Of a DNA stretch of 64,000 bases, positions 40,591 to 52,727 are shown piece by piece. Within the stretch, counting starts at the first letter, position 1. Every line of letters begins with the position of its first letter. The notes under the pieces were generated by a model that saw only the letters and a program-made list of their open reading frames with translations, made no database searches and was not told where the DNA came from. A program made the translations under genes and the position numbers. Origin of the DNA: Merluccius polli (Eukaryota > Chordata > Actinopteri > Gadiformes > Merlucciidae). The stretch lies in NCBI GenBank assembly GCA_030340625.1, contig JAOPHQ010005144.1, positions 1 to 64,000 of the forward strand. Reading direction: 5' to 3'.

Positions 40591-40892
40591 CGGACAGGTA
40601 AACTAGATTCAGTGAAAGGTAGATGCTGTAAGTGAAGAATCGAGGAAGGGAGGAAGGAAGGGAGGGACAAAAAAAGGGAGGGACAAAAAAGAGGCGGGAA
40701 AGGGATGTGTGTATGTGTTAGGTGTGTGTGTGTGTGTGCGAGCAAGAGAGAGAGAACGAGAGCGAGAGAAAGAGAGATGTGCGTCAATGTGTTTTACGAG
40801 TGCCCCATTAGCGCTTACAAGTGCAGCTATTCCCATGAGAGCATGGTGTCAGCTGGGGTGAGCTGTCCAGCTGGGCCCCCGCAAACGACCAG

Positions 40893-40964
40893 GACCTTGT
40901 GGCGCAACGGTAGCGCGTCTGACTCCAGATCAGAAGGTTGCGTGTTCAAATCACGTCAGGGTCA
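40893..40964 (+). tRNA. Solitary tRNA-Trp(CCA)
   Basis: 72 nt identical to the majority type of the array, but neither flank resembles the array spacer or tail. The run of eight or more T at 40975-40983 is a strong terminator. Located about 3.6 kb upstream (transcript sense) of the pard3 exon and antisense to it. Confidence 0.96.
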
Positions 40965-41537
40965 GAGTGGTTTCCTTTTTTTTATATTACGGTCATACAA
41001 ACCAAACCCGCAGTCGTGTCGCATTCGCTGTGTGGAAAGTAACGCAAACCTTCCCACGAGGCGCGTGTCCTCGGCTGCCCGAGACACAAGGGAGATGCAC
41101 ATCAAACACAAGAGCCATTGTTCTATCCGAGAGAAAGATGTGCAGTTTGTTCAGTGATAATGTGTGATGTTTTTTGCAGGTGACGGTGGTGGTGGGAGGT
41201 TTGTAAATGTTGAATCTTGATCTGTGCGCAGCTTGTCTATCGCCGCAGATGAAGAGATGCCAACAACGACGTTGTCTCGATTACTCGCGGCAACGGAGTG
41301 TCACGTGATTAGAATGACTGTGGACGCCGCGCTGGGCCGCACGACACGCGGAAACAAAATATGATGCACCGAGCGATACCTCAAACCGTGAGCCGACATC
41401 GCTGGTACAAAGATACATGCCAGCTATTCATTATAGTATCATGTGGTATGCGGACCTCAATCATGTTGAAGAGTTCCTTACATTGCTTACATTACTACAT
41501 GGCAATGCATTTTTGTTTAGGGTTGTCTAATGAAATG

Positions 41538-41542
<5 letters not shown>

Positions 41543-41588
<46 letters not shown>
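41543..41588. repeat. (TA)n microsatellite
   Basis: Twenty-three TA dinucleotides. Confidence 0.95.
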
Positions 41589-41590
<2 letters not shown>

Positions 41591-42199
41591 AAACAAAAGC
41601 AAATCTTTCAACAATAGAAGACAACTTTAATGTACACTAAAATAAAGAAAGACAGAACTACATCCCATTGGCGGTTTTATTCTCACAGAGCGGAGAGGAG
41701 AGTTTACCTTGGACTAGAATGCCGCTATGACTCAAGGCTATGACCTCTGACCTTTGAGGATTACCCTCTTTGACCTTTGAACTCTCCTGTGATTAAAGTT
41801 GACAACCTTAAAAGCTACGATGACTGTGATTAATAGAGGGTGTGCATCTGGGTTTGTTCTGCCACACACTGGACCACAAACACACAGAAGCACACCAACA
41901 CAAAAAACACACATAGACACAGACACGTGACACACACACACACACACACACACACGCACGCACGCATGCACGCACACACCGACATCCACCCTCCCTTGTT
42001 CCTGAGCAAACACCGTAGCGGGTTGCTGGAATTTCAATGCGTTGGTTTACAGCATCTATTGTACTTAGAGAGCGGTACAGAGAGACAGAGAGAAAGGATC
42101 TTTTGTATTAGCCTCAAACTTAATTAGATGATTTGTATATAGTGTATGGAAATGCATGTTAACTGTGCATGTGTCTGTGTAGCTTGTGTCTGATGAAGT

Positions 42200-42202
<3 letters not shown>

Positions 42203-42233
<31 letters not shown>

Positions 42234-42322
42234 ATTATGTGTGTGTGTGTGTGTGTGTGTGGCAAGATTCAATTGTCATGTGTTGTTCATATTTCCCATT
42301 TGTGCGAGATAATGTGCACGTA

Positions 42323-42381
<59 letters not shown>

Positions 42382-42500
42382 TCTCGTTATGTGCGTTCTG
42401 TGCAACAAAGTCACCTCCAGGATGCCTGCATTATTGATACCCTCATCTGCTCTGGTGGGGTGGTGGTGGTGGGTGGTGGGTGGGGGGGGGGGGGGGGGGG
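42203..42500. repeat. Cluster of GT tracts and a G-run
   Basis: GT tracts at 42203-42231, 42238-42261 and 42327-42380, then a 19-nt G-run at 42482-42500. Open frames here are repeat artefacts (poly-VC or poly-TH). Confidence 0.95.
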
Positions 42501-43366
42501 TATGCAGAGCATAGGAGTGTAGAAACATGACACCGCTGAACGGACAGAGAGAGAGAAACAAGAGAATTCACACCGCGTATGTATGTGGATTTTGTGTACA
42601 TATGCAACATGCCCGGGTGTATACTAGATTAGCAAGAATTTCGGAGTATGCGGCGTTGGAACCAATTTCCAAACAAGCTTCATTTAGATAAAAAGACCAC
42701 ACATTGGAAATATACAGGGTGACTTTATCGACAGAAAAAGTGACAGCTTTCAGCCTGCTTTCAAATATGCACTATCGCTGCCGGTTAGCGGAAAATGCAT
42801 TCTGGGTTAAACTTGGCTGCATACTTCAGTGTGAACAGTGTGTCTGCTGGAATACTTAATCGTTCATTTAGTAGGCAGTATGCAGTACATACTCATTGAG
42901 TATGTAGTAGGCAGTGTGTTAGTATGCAGTTCCGAACACAGCCAGAGAGAGAGAGAGGAGAGAGGAGAGACTATACTATGTAGCTCATCTCATTATAGTG
43001 GCCCAGGCGCTGCCATGTAGGTTACAAGTGATGGATCATCTTTGTTTTACACAACCCAGCCAGAGACATGGAGCCAAATCTGTCCTCATACAGAGTCCCG
43101 ACAGACCGAAACGATGCACAGCAAGGCACAAACTGTAGGCTCCGATTCTGTGCCTTGCACAAGGCTCGCGTCTAATTTTTCCAAGCTCTTTGGTCGGGGT
43201 TAATTTGTGTGTTTGGATAAACTCTCTGTGTCCCCGGCAGTCGGCTCTGTCTGAGCAGAGGGATTTGTAGTCCTTAATTCTGTTCTCTTTTTCTCTTCTT
43301 TTAACCACACTACACATCCCTCTTGCTGATAAGTACAACACAGGCATCTGCTCTTGATCTGGCTTG

Positions 43367-43367
<1 letters not shown>

Positions 43368-43438
<71 letters not shown>

Positions 43439-43477
43439 CTGTGTGTGTGCGTCTGTGTGTGTGCGTCTGTGTGTGTA
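43368..43477. repeat. (GT)n microsatellite with GCGTCT interruptions
   Basis: About 34 GT repeats followed by three GTGTGTGTGCGTCT-type units. Confidence 0.95.
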
Positions 43478-45526
43478 TGTCGTGTCTCAACATGACTGCG
43501 GCCTGCTGCTGGGATGAAGGCCTCACTACCAAATCAACTTCACATGAGGGTCTTGTCGAGTAGCTCCGCCCCCCAGGCCTCCTTGGACCAATTAAAGAGC
43601 AAACGTTCAGACGGCCACTCCACTGATTAGGGTTATAGACCCCATTGGCTCATGGTTGTTGTTATTTCTATAAAGACCATTCGCAGTTGCAGTCAGAGAG
43701 AGCTGAGACTGGGAATATAACAACAATATGAGCAATGCATCTGTGGAGAGGAGGAGGAGAAGGACGACGACGAACAGGAAAGGAGGAGGAAAAGGAGATG
43801 GAGGACTCAATTAGACTCAATCTCCAAGGTATTCCACCTTAAATCCCCCGAGATGAACCCCCCTCTGCCTCCACTTTGCTCTGGGGAGCGGGAGGCGGCT
43901 AGACACGGAGCTCAGCTCAACGGAGAGCTGGAACATGACTCGCCATCCGAGGGATTAGCCAGCTGAGCTGATCTATTATCTTTCACTTGTAAACAATGTA
44001 ATGTAAGGAATTAGCAATCATTACGGCGTTGCTGGTGTGTGACTGTGACTGGTATTGTGCAACAAAAGTCTACAAGACCGGGACAACTGAAGCTGAAATC
44101 CCCACTAGCTCCACAAAGGCTATAATAAAAAAATAAAGGAGAGCTCAACAACAACAAACAATAGCTGTGAATTATGGCAAGGGCGACTAGGGAAATACCT
44201 TCTATTAAATTACAATACAATAATGATCCAATCAACGATAGACGAGCTTCAACAGAAACAAAAAACGACTCGGCAGCAGCTAGTCTCGGACCTATAGATC
44301 TCCCCGGCAGAACACCTTTTTGGCACACCGACATTTGATTATTGCGTGCAAGTTATGTTGGGCAGATGGGACCCTCAGACGTGAGCCAAGATGTAAACTG
44401 ACGGAGGGAGAAACTGATTCCTCACATGGAATGAGAGCACATGGACCGCACAACAACACAGAGGTCATCGAGTACATTCAGGAACTGTTTCACTGTTGGG
44501 TTGAGTGTATGTGTGTGTGATGCTGGTATAAGCTATGGTATAACTTGTTATATACATACATCTCAATAACATACAGCGATATCACTTTGAAATAGACAGC
44601 CCGCGTCTCCTTAAGTAGACATGGGGCGCTTTACAGTGAGATTTAAGGCCGCCTCGGACCGTTTCTCTGAGCCATAATGTAAACCCCGGAGAGTTGGCCC
44701 TGAACATGTGTGTCACGGCGTTGTAAAATGTGCTCCATTGGTGGGTGGAAAGTCCTTGTAAAAAATCCATTTATAACAGGGAGAGCGGTCTGTTGGGGGA
44801 TGGCGCCGACCGTGACTATGAAAAACTTACACTCTTCACACAATATGTAATAAGATTAAGAAGTGTGTGTGAGTGTGTGTGATGTGCGCGTGTGTGTGCT
44901 GTGTGTGCGTGTGTGTGTGTGTGTGCTGTGTGTGCGTTAAGTGTTCCCGACCACCATATTGAAGTGCTTCTCACTTCAATATGTAGAGCAGACGCCTGCA
45001 AACAGAAGGGTGGGGCAGCCTTTTTTTTTTTTTTTTTTTTCTCCTTCTCCGCTCTCGCGTGTTGTGACAGCGCACCACACTCGACCACATCTGTAGCACA
45101 CCCGCTGAGCACCAAATTAGCTCTCCGCCATATGTTGGGCGGGGGGCTGTGGTGGGGTTTTTTTCTCCCTCCTTTGCCGTTTCATTTCAACCCCTTTTGC
45201 CGTTTCCTTGTTGTTTTTTTTGAGGACCGAGTTGGAAGAAATTCACTCTGAGCAAGACGCCGACAGAGAGAGTCCCCCCACGCTGTGCCCCCCCCCAGTG
45301 CCACAAAATGACAGCCATGCCACGTTAAAGCATGTGTAAGAGGCGGGGTATTATTTACACAGAACCGGATCAGGTCCGGACGGGGATTAAGAAGAAATAA
45401 ACGTAGTTCGTATCAGCATGTGCGGTGTTCACAAGTCATTGGCCCTACTAGGACCAGCTCCGCGGTGCGATAGATAGAAAGCACGGGAGGTAGAGGGAGG
45501 GGAGTGAAACAACAGCTTAAAATATT
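43478..45526. other. pard3 intron, no gene recognised
   Basis: Single-copy sequence with GT-rich part 44862-44940 and a T-run at 45020-45040. The 43560-44580 stretch has balanced composition and no repeat signature, so conserved regulatory sequence is possible, but nothing specific can be named. Confidence 0.45.
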
Positions 45527-45598
45527 TGACCTCGACGTGATTTGAACACGCAACCTTCTGATCTGGAGTCAGACGCGCTACCGTTGCGCCACGAGGTC
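45527..45598 (-). tRNA. Solitary tRNA-Trp(CCA), minus strand
   Basis: 72 nt with acceptor GACCTCG/CGAGGTC, fully Watson-Crick, including a U5-A68 pair in place of U-G. Anticodon loop CTCCAGA. Downstream on the minus strand AATATTTTAAG gives a TTTT terminator. It is the only tRNA-Trp here on the pard3-sense strand, and its flanks are unrelated to the array. Confidence 0.96.
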
Positions 45599-45726
45599 AC
45601 CTCTGCCAACCCGGCGCCCTTATCTCGCCACGTGGAACGCATTATTTTCCCCATAAATCCTCCAAAGCGTTCTTCCTCCCTGCTCTCTGTATCACTGTAA
45701 ATATATATATGTGTGTATGCAAACAT

Positions 45727-45731
<5 letters not shown>

Positions 45732-45763
<32 letters not shown>
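45732..45763. repeat. (AT)n microsatellite
   Basis: Sixteen AT dinucleotides. Confidence 0.95.
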
Positions 45764-45766
<3 letters not shown>

Positions 45767-46147
45767 CATGCTCATGCTTTGCACCCTCCACCACAAAGGC
45801 AGAGTCTTATCTGGGTGTGGCCGCATCTACTGGGAGATTATCCAGTGCCGGGCCTCCCACTGTTTACAAGACGGGTAAATGAGGTTTAAATTGGAATACA
45901 TTTCTCAATGCACGTTCCCTGCACGCCTACCTCAAGTTGAGGCTGAGCTGCTAAGATGAATCATGATATACTGTATGTATTGTACTGCTAACATGTTGTG
46001 TGTGTGTGTGTGTGTGTCAGCAACAGGTGTAGATGAATAAGAAGACAATCATCACTGGTCATTTCATAATAAACGGTGATCCGTTTATTTATTTGTCAAT
46101 CAAATATCACATAAAACAGCTATCTATTATAAGGCTAGCACTGGCGA

Positions 46148-46150
<3 letters not shown>

Positions 46151-46189
<39 letters not shown>

Positions 46190-46350
46190 GTGTGTGTGCG
46201 TGTGTGTGTGTGCGTGCGTGTGTGTGCGTGCGCGCCGTGTTCTTTGTCACATAGCAAGGAGGTGTGTGTACTACAGTAACCTGCTGCGGTGACCCTGTAA
46301 ATAATGGGAGGGAAAACACTTGAGACACACACACACACACACACACACAG
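46151..46350. repeat. GT/GC-interrupted tract and (AC)n
   Basis: GT tract with CGTG interruptions at 46151-46240 and an AC tract at 46324-46349. Confidence 0.9.
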
Positions 46351-47390
46351 TGTGATACGGTATACGGCAGAGGGAGAGAGCGAGAGTGAAGGGATAAGAG
46401 GCGGAAAGACGAGAATGAGACAGAGAAGGATTGGAAAGAAGAGAGAGCGTATGATTACTAAACAGAGCAGAGTTATCTAGACGTATAGCGAAGAGGCAGC
46501 GAGGGACAGAGAGAGAGAGAGAGAGAGGATGAACGAAGGAAAGAGCGACGGAAATAAAAGACCATTACACGGAGTGAGTGAGAAGACGAGCGAGGGCTAA
46601 TTAAAGGAGACGGATAGAATTAGACATGAGACGTGAGCGGCATGGAGATGTATAATGAAAGAAAGAGAGATAGACCGAGACAATTAAACACAGAGAATGA
46701 GTGATGGGAGGAGAGATGATGAGGAGAGAGAGAAAGAGAGAGAAGATCGATAATGTGAGAGAATGAAAGAAAAGAGAGAGAGAGATGGAGAAAGAGAGAG
46801 ATGGAGAGAGAGAGTGGGAGAGAGAGGGAGAGGAGTACATCTAAAATGTTCCCAAAGAAGCCATCCAAAAATGACAAACCTTGGCAAAGTCTGCGCAAGA
46901 ATAGCATAGCGAGGGACGAGGTTACACAGTACAGTGACAGAACCAAAACAAGGCAGATGTAAACAAAGAGAGAGACGGCCCTCTCGGAAAAGAGAGAGCG
47001 AGAGCGAGAGAGCGAGAGCGCGAGAGCGAGAGCAAGAGACCACATGTTTGGCTGTGTGTTTAGCTCGCATGCCGTATCTACTGCTCATCAGTTCTCCCGA
47101 AGGGAGCCGCCGCTGTAATAATATACATTATGCTACTAAAAATACGCCGGCACTAGGACAAGAACTGACAAGGCAGGGTGCAGCGGGAGCTGGAGGCCCG
47201 TTGTGCTGATGTCAGGTCTATCGTCGTCTAGCGTTTCGGCCCAGAAAGTCTACAAACCTAACCCGTTTCTTCCAACTATTTTGTCGTGTCAATCTGTACC
47301 AAGAGGTGAGCAGAGCCCTGTGAGTGTGTGTGTGTGCTTGTAATCACATGTCTATATAAATTCTCATGGCTACACTCACCGGCTGCATAG

Positions 47391-47428
<38 letters not shown>

Positions 47429-47879
47429 GCTTACGTGTGTGTGACGTATAAGTGTGCGCGTGTGTATGTGTATGTGTGTGCCTGCGTGTGCATGTGTGCA
47501 TGTGTGCGTGTGTGTGTGTGTGTGTGTGAGTGAGTAACGTGAGAAGTTCACTGCATCACCGACTCAGACTACAGCAACACGCACACACAGCAGCAGACTG
47601 TTGTTTGTCTGCAGTTGTCCACTCAAACATGACCCTGTTTTCGAGCCCTCGTTTATGGGGGTAAAACCCCATAGAAGAGAGACACTGGGATGCAAGCAGG
47701 GGGGAATTTGAAGAATGTCAAAGTCCTGCGTTGGCAAAACACAGATGTGATGTACATCGTACACAACAGAGACGCTTATAAAAAAACAACAACGCAGGTC
47801 ACGGTGTGTCCTTTGGAGAAATAATCTCTGTGTACGTTCACCATGTTGCTTTTAGTCCCATGGCCACTCCTGACTGCCC

Positions 47880-47881
<2 letters not shown>

Positions 47882-47923
<42 letters not shown>

Positions 47924-47924
47924 G

Positions 47925-47989
<65 letters not shown>

Positions 47990-48006
47990 GAGAGAGAGAG
48001 AGAGAG
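47882..48006. repeat. (GA)n blocks separated by G-runs
   Basis: Three GA blocks alternating with two runs of 10 to 12 G (about 47913-47925 and 47949-47962), all purine on the plus strand. Such long purine mirror tracts can form triplex or quadruplex structures. Confidence 0.95.
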
Positions 48007-48221
48007 GTTGGACTTTTTAATAGAGTCATAATAACCAAGGGAGGTGCTAGATAACCTCTCCAGCCCTCTGTCTTCCCTACAGGAAGCAGCCAACACATTG
48101 AAAAAAGGACTTGAGGCTAGAGTAAGTGAGATGGGGAGTGCTTTGGGACAGCTTAAGGGTCGGGGAAGAGGCTAACCGGTCAAGTGAGAAAGTGTGGCAG
48201 GAGAGGCAGCCTTAGGGGACC

Positions 48222-48256
<35 letters not shown>

Positions 48257-49507
48257 TGTGCGTGTGCGTAAATCAACTGAAAGTGAACTCGAGGGAGAGC
48301 AGAGGAAGGATGTGTGTGTGTGTGTGAGAATCGGTGTGAGATGAGCGGACAGAGAGAAGGAGCGGGACGACCAGGAGGAGGAGATCAGATATCAGATTGC
48401 ACGATACGCTCCCTGCAGCAACAGCAGAGCGCGGGTGCATACATTTACATCGCGGCCTCCTGTGCTTTTTTAGAAATCCCATCACTCACGGTCCAAGCTG
48501 GCTTATGGCACGAAACATACTTCCTCCGCTCTGGAGCGTGCGGAATGACGGAAAGAGAAAATATATCTATGGACGCACCAAAAGCCAAAGAAATCAAAAC
48601 CAAAATTTGAACATCCCTACTACTGCTTTCAGCCTACTTGCGCCTGATTCCCTCTCTCCATGTGCTTTTATAGCACAAATTATTTTGTGTGGGAGGGGGG
48701 GGTGGGGGCGGCGGTGGGGAAAGGGGGTCCTCAAATCTAAAAAAAAAAAAAAAAGACCATGAAAAATACACACTCACTTTTAATAGAGAGGAAAAGGGCG
48801 GCCTCATAAAAAAAACCCTAAAAGGTTTGTCCAATGTGTTTGATCATGTACCCCCGGGAGGAACAGATGGGAGCTATTAAGCCCTGCAAGCTCTCTGGAG
48901 GATTACAGCCACCGTGTCACTTCACCGGACCTATAACAGCAGAGGAACTACTGCCATGATACTACTACTTCTACTTCTGCTTAACGCGGCGGCACTAAAA
49001 GAGCCAACATGCGCATTAAATCCTCACAGATATACAAAGTAAATATAAGTAAAAGCGCTCACTGTAGTAACGTGGAGCCATACGAGTCGAGAGTTTAGGG
49101 ATCTGCTGTTCGAGTGGAATTAAAAAAAAAAAAAAAAGGATTAGGCTTATGTGGTCGCTTCAATAGCGACTAGCATTTTTTGTTTCCATCATCTGCTGGA
49201 AAACTGCTGTTATTTGTTCCCGGGAAATAGTTTGTTTCGAAAGCGTTTTGATGCACAGTTCAGTTGCAACAAAAGTTTTGCGCCCACAGTAATATATCGA
49301 CTTAGAAGAAACGGAGTGCCAAAATAATACGATTTTCCTGTAGCACCCTTTACTTAAGTTAACATAAATACTACGACTAATAGTATCATTACTTCGCTCT
49401 ATTTCTCTTCCCTTCTCGGGGGAGCACAGATTTTCCTAATGGACTAACCATACGACCATGGGGCCCACTTTGGGACACTGTGTCCCCATCCACACTCACT
49501 TCTCCAC

Positions 49508-49509
<2 letters not shown>

Positions 49510-49581
<72 letters not shown>
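49510..49581. repeat. (CA)n microsatellite
   Basis: About 35 uninterrupted AC dinucleotides. Confidence 0.95.
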
Positions 49582-49583
<2 letters not shown>

Positions 49584-50494
49584 ATCCTTACAACTCAACC
49601 ATATACTGAGTATCCCAATCATGAAAGTATAGTGCAAAAGGATGCCAAGTATGGAGGATCAACACCTAAGAAGGACCTCCATAGGTTGGCTGAGCTTATT
49701 CTGCTTATTTTACACAGCTACTCATATAGTTTGTGTATTTAATGTGCAGGCTAATAGGCCTATGATTTGAAAAGGGGCCAACTGGTAATAACAGTAAGAA
49801 TAGCCTCCGCAGCTGGACTGGTTTAAAGAGGACAGTGGTGGCACAGAAAGAAATGGATCAACCAGCCGAAAAGAGAGTAGAGAGACAAGAAAGAAGACAA
49901 ACACAGTGTAGACAGTGGCAAAAAAGGATAACTATAATATATGTGTATAGGTAATATACGTATCTAATGACAATCAACATGTTAGCATGGGTTACACATA
50001 GCTAATGTAACCTGAGAGGTACAGCTTTGTTTGTTATGGCTGTAACACAAAATCCATTACATGTCACATATCAAGTTAAGCTTATAATAATAATAATAAT
50101 ATCAAGCTAGCAAATGTTCTGGTAATCAGCATGAATGTGTGTATGGAGCAATACAACCAGGTTAACAACATTATTTTAGCAACACTGGATTAACACAATG
50201 TAGGGCTAACAGAAGCTGGGCTACAACATTAACAGTGGAGGCTAGCATGACAATGTTTGGTACAGCAAGTCTGTAAACCTTCCACATTTCATTTTTGTTT
50301 TATTATTCAGGTATTACTGACCTGGTTGATATTCACAGAAGATGTGTGCTGAGGACAACAAAACAAGGTCACACATATTCAGTATGGTAATTTCGGCCCA
50401 GATGCTTGGACAACATGCAATGAAAAACAGCCAGACCACTAGGAGGCACTGCCATTTATTGAATCCACCACACACACACACACACACACACACT

Positions 50495-51063
50495 ATGGGG
50501 GGTGAGAAGGGTCACGGTGTACTAGCCACACGTACGTACGTTCGTTTGGTTTTTTATTTAAAGTCCCACATGAACGTACGTACGTATGTCTGCGTGTGAT
50601 GAGTTGAACTCCGCAGACCGCACGTTCGTGCGCACGTGTGACTCCTAAACACGCGTGTGCGTGTGTACGTACGTCCTCGTGCGCATTCCTTATGGGGGGG
50701 TGAGAAGGGTCACGGTGTACTAGCCACACATACGTACGTACGTGTGACTATTTAGTACAAATCAGCAAACTATTTAGTACAAATCAGCCATGCAGACCGC
50801 ACGTTCGTGCGCTTTTATCTGTTTTCGTCATTTTGTTTTATCTGTTTTCGTCATTTAGCCTATAATTATGAATAGGCCTATTATTATCCTAGTTTCATTG
50901 ATTGATTACCTGGAAAGGTCTATCTAGTCCATTTAAGGCTACATAAATGACGAAAACAGATAAAACCACACAAACGTGCGGTCTGCATGGCTGATTTGTA
51001 CTAAATTGTCACACGAACGTACGTACGTGTGTCTAGTACACCATGACCCTTCTCACCCCCCAT
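50495..51063. mobile_element. Inverted-repeat element with duplicated left end
   Basis: Right end CACCCCCCAT at 51063 is the inverse of ATGGGGGGTGAG, which occurs twice on the left (50495 and 50692). Arms 50692-50860 and 50905-51063 match over GGTCACGGTGTACTAG, ACGTACGTACGT, CAGACCGCACGTTCGTG and ATCTGTTTTCGTCATT. The left arm has internal direct duplications of TATTTAGTACAAATCAGC and of TTTTATCTGTTTTCGTCATT. No duplication or superfamily identified. Confidence 0.65.
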
Positions 51064-52637
51064 ACACGTACACACGTACACACGTACACACGTACACACA
51101 CACACACACACAGAGCTATCCATAGACCTCACCTAGTTTCCATGGTTTCCCCAAAGATTCGAGGTGTTCCCACCAACTGACCAATAGGGCCGCTGGGTGA
51201 ATACGGTCTATTATCCTGTGTGTTTTTTGTTTAATTACTTAATTTACAGCAGCCTGCTCTCAATGAACAGCAGCTTTTGTTGCATTATTATTAATAGCAC
51301 ACAAAAAACTGTTAATCCCAGCCACGAGATGAACAAAGCAGAGGCTGCCAACTGGCCACCCACACACTCTCATGTCACAAGGGGATGTGAAGTACCTTCC
51401 CTCCCCTCCATTCACTGTCTGAGGCCAGCGGGTGATGAAGGGGAGCCCCCTTTTAGTGCCAATGTCCCGTCTGCATGGCCTGGGTGATAGAGAGAGGCAG
51501 AGGTGAAAGAGAGAGAAAGGGGGAATGACCCTGTCTCACCAATTTCTCAGAGTGGGTGGTAAACTAGAAGGGGAGAGCTGGGTCAGCTCCAGATGCTCCA
51601 ACGTTTAGTGGAAAAGTAGCCAAATGGCATCGGCCGCTCTGAGTTTGGCCTGCGTTGCGTTGGGCTGTCGTTAGTGTGGACTTTTGGACAACCCTTAAAA
51701 CATCCGAAACCAGGAATGTTCACTATTTTCGGTTTTGGTGCCCTTGTTTTGCGTGGGCGGCGCCGGCCTGAGAAGGGCATGCAGTCTCATTTTCAGTTGA
51801 TTCTCAACTGGTTGTCGCGAGGGCATTTTGAGCGGGTCGTAGGGCACATGCCAAACCTTAATCTTTAGAAAGAAGCCCATGAATTAACTAATGATTCAAT
51901 GTTAATTCATGTTTTCAATGGCTTACTTTCATTGAGTTTAGCCCCAATAGTTGCTCTTTGTTTGCTAATGAAGGCATTGTTGATTACTGCAATATTGGTA
52001 TACATTCATTATTTTTGCGACTAGACCGTTGAGAACCACTGCAGAGTACTAGTGCAGCGCATCTTCAATCCAAATCAGAATACTGCATGCTGACATCAGG
52101 TCCAGATCAAAGCTTGCGAATGCACTTGCCAAAAACTGTGTCTCGCAGCAGCTCTCCGAAGAGGTTGATATCATAATTGGCGACGACTGCATGACGAAAC
52201 ACAGACAGATTCTTCAGCTATGAGTCCTAGGCTTAAAAAGCACATAGTATAATATTTCAATCTAATTTTACTGAAAGTAGCCATTGTATTGAAATAGAGG
52301 GAGTTTTGCAATTGCCACATAATGATGAAAGACATGTGTTTGTGTGTGTGTGCGCGTGTGTGCGTACCTGCACGTGCGTGCCCATGTGTGTGTGTGTGTG
52401 TGCATGTGTGTGTATGTGTGTGTTTGTGTGTGTGAAAAGACAGGTAACAAATGTTGAAAGTGCTCCGGGGCAATCTGACATTTGTGAAAGGTGCTGTTGT
52501 CAGGAAATGTATTTGGTTTATAGATGTGGAGTTGAGCCTTGGAGCCTGAAACCGGCTCAACCAGGTCATTCACATCTCCACTCCAAGCAGGCAGACAGGG
52601 AAAGGCAGGCGTGTAGACACATGTATGCACATTCAGG

Positions 52638-52650
<13 letters not shown>
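51064..52650. other. pard3 intron, no gene recognised
   Basis: Single-copy sequence with a CACGTACA tandem stretch at 51066-51100 and GT-rich part at 52336-52434. Open frames have no recognised domain. Confidence 0.45.

Positions 52651-52726
<76 letters not shown>
52651..52726. repeat. (AC)n microsatellite
   Basis: Thirty-eight AC dinucleotides, preceded by a short TC tract. Confidence 0.95.

Positions 52727-52727
<1 letters not shown>

Larger units (their letters stand above)
45599..50494. other. pard3 intron, microsatellite-rich, no gene recognised
   Basis: Between the tandem repeats listed separately there are purine-rich GAGA stretches (46370-47040) and unique sequence. Region 45770-45960 is compositionally balanced and repeat-free. 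No exon was recognised. Confidence 0.45.

Noticed and set aside
42206..42561. Open frames of VC/TH/P repeats on both strands
   Set aside because: Products of GT and G tracts; both strands are open for the same reason.
46620..47088. 134- to 141-residue serine/leucine-rich frames on the minus strand
   Set aside because: Two overlapping frames of the same GAGA-rich sequence; composition is that of the repeat and no domain is present.
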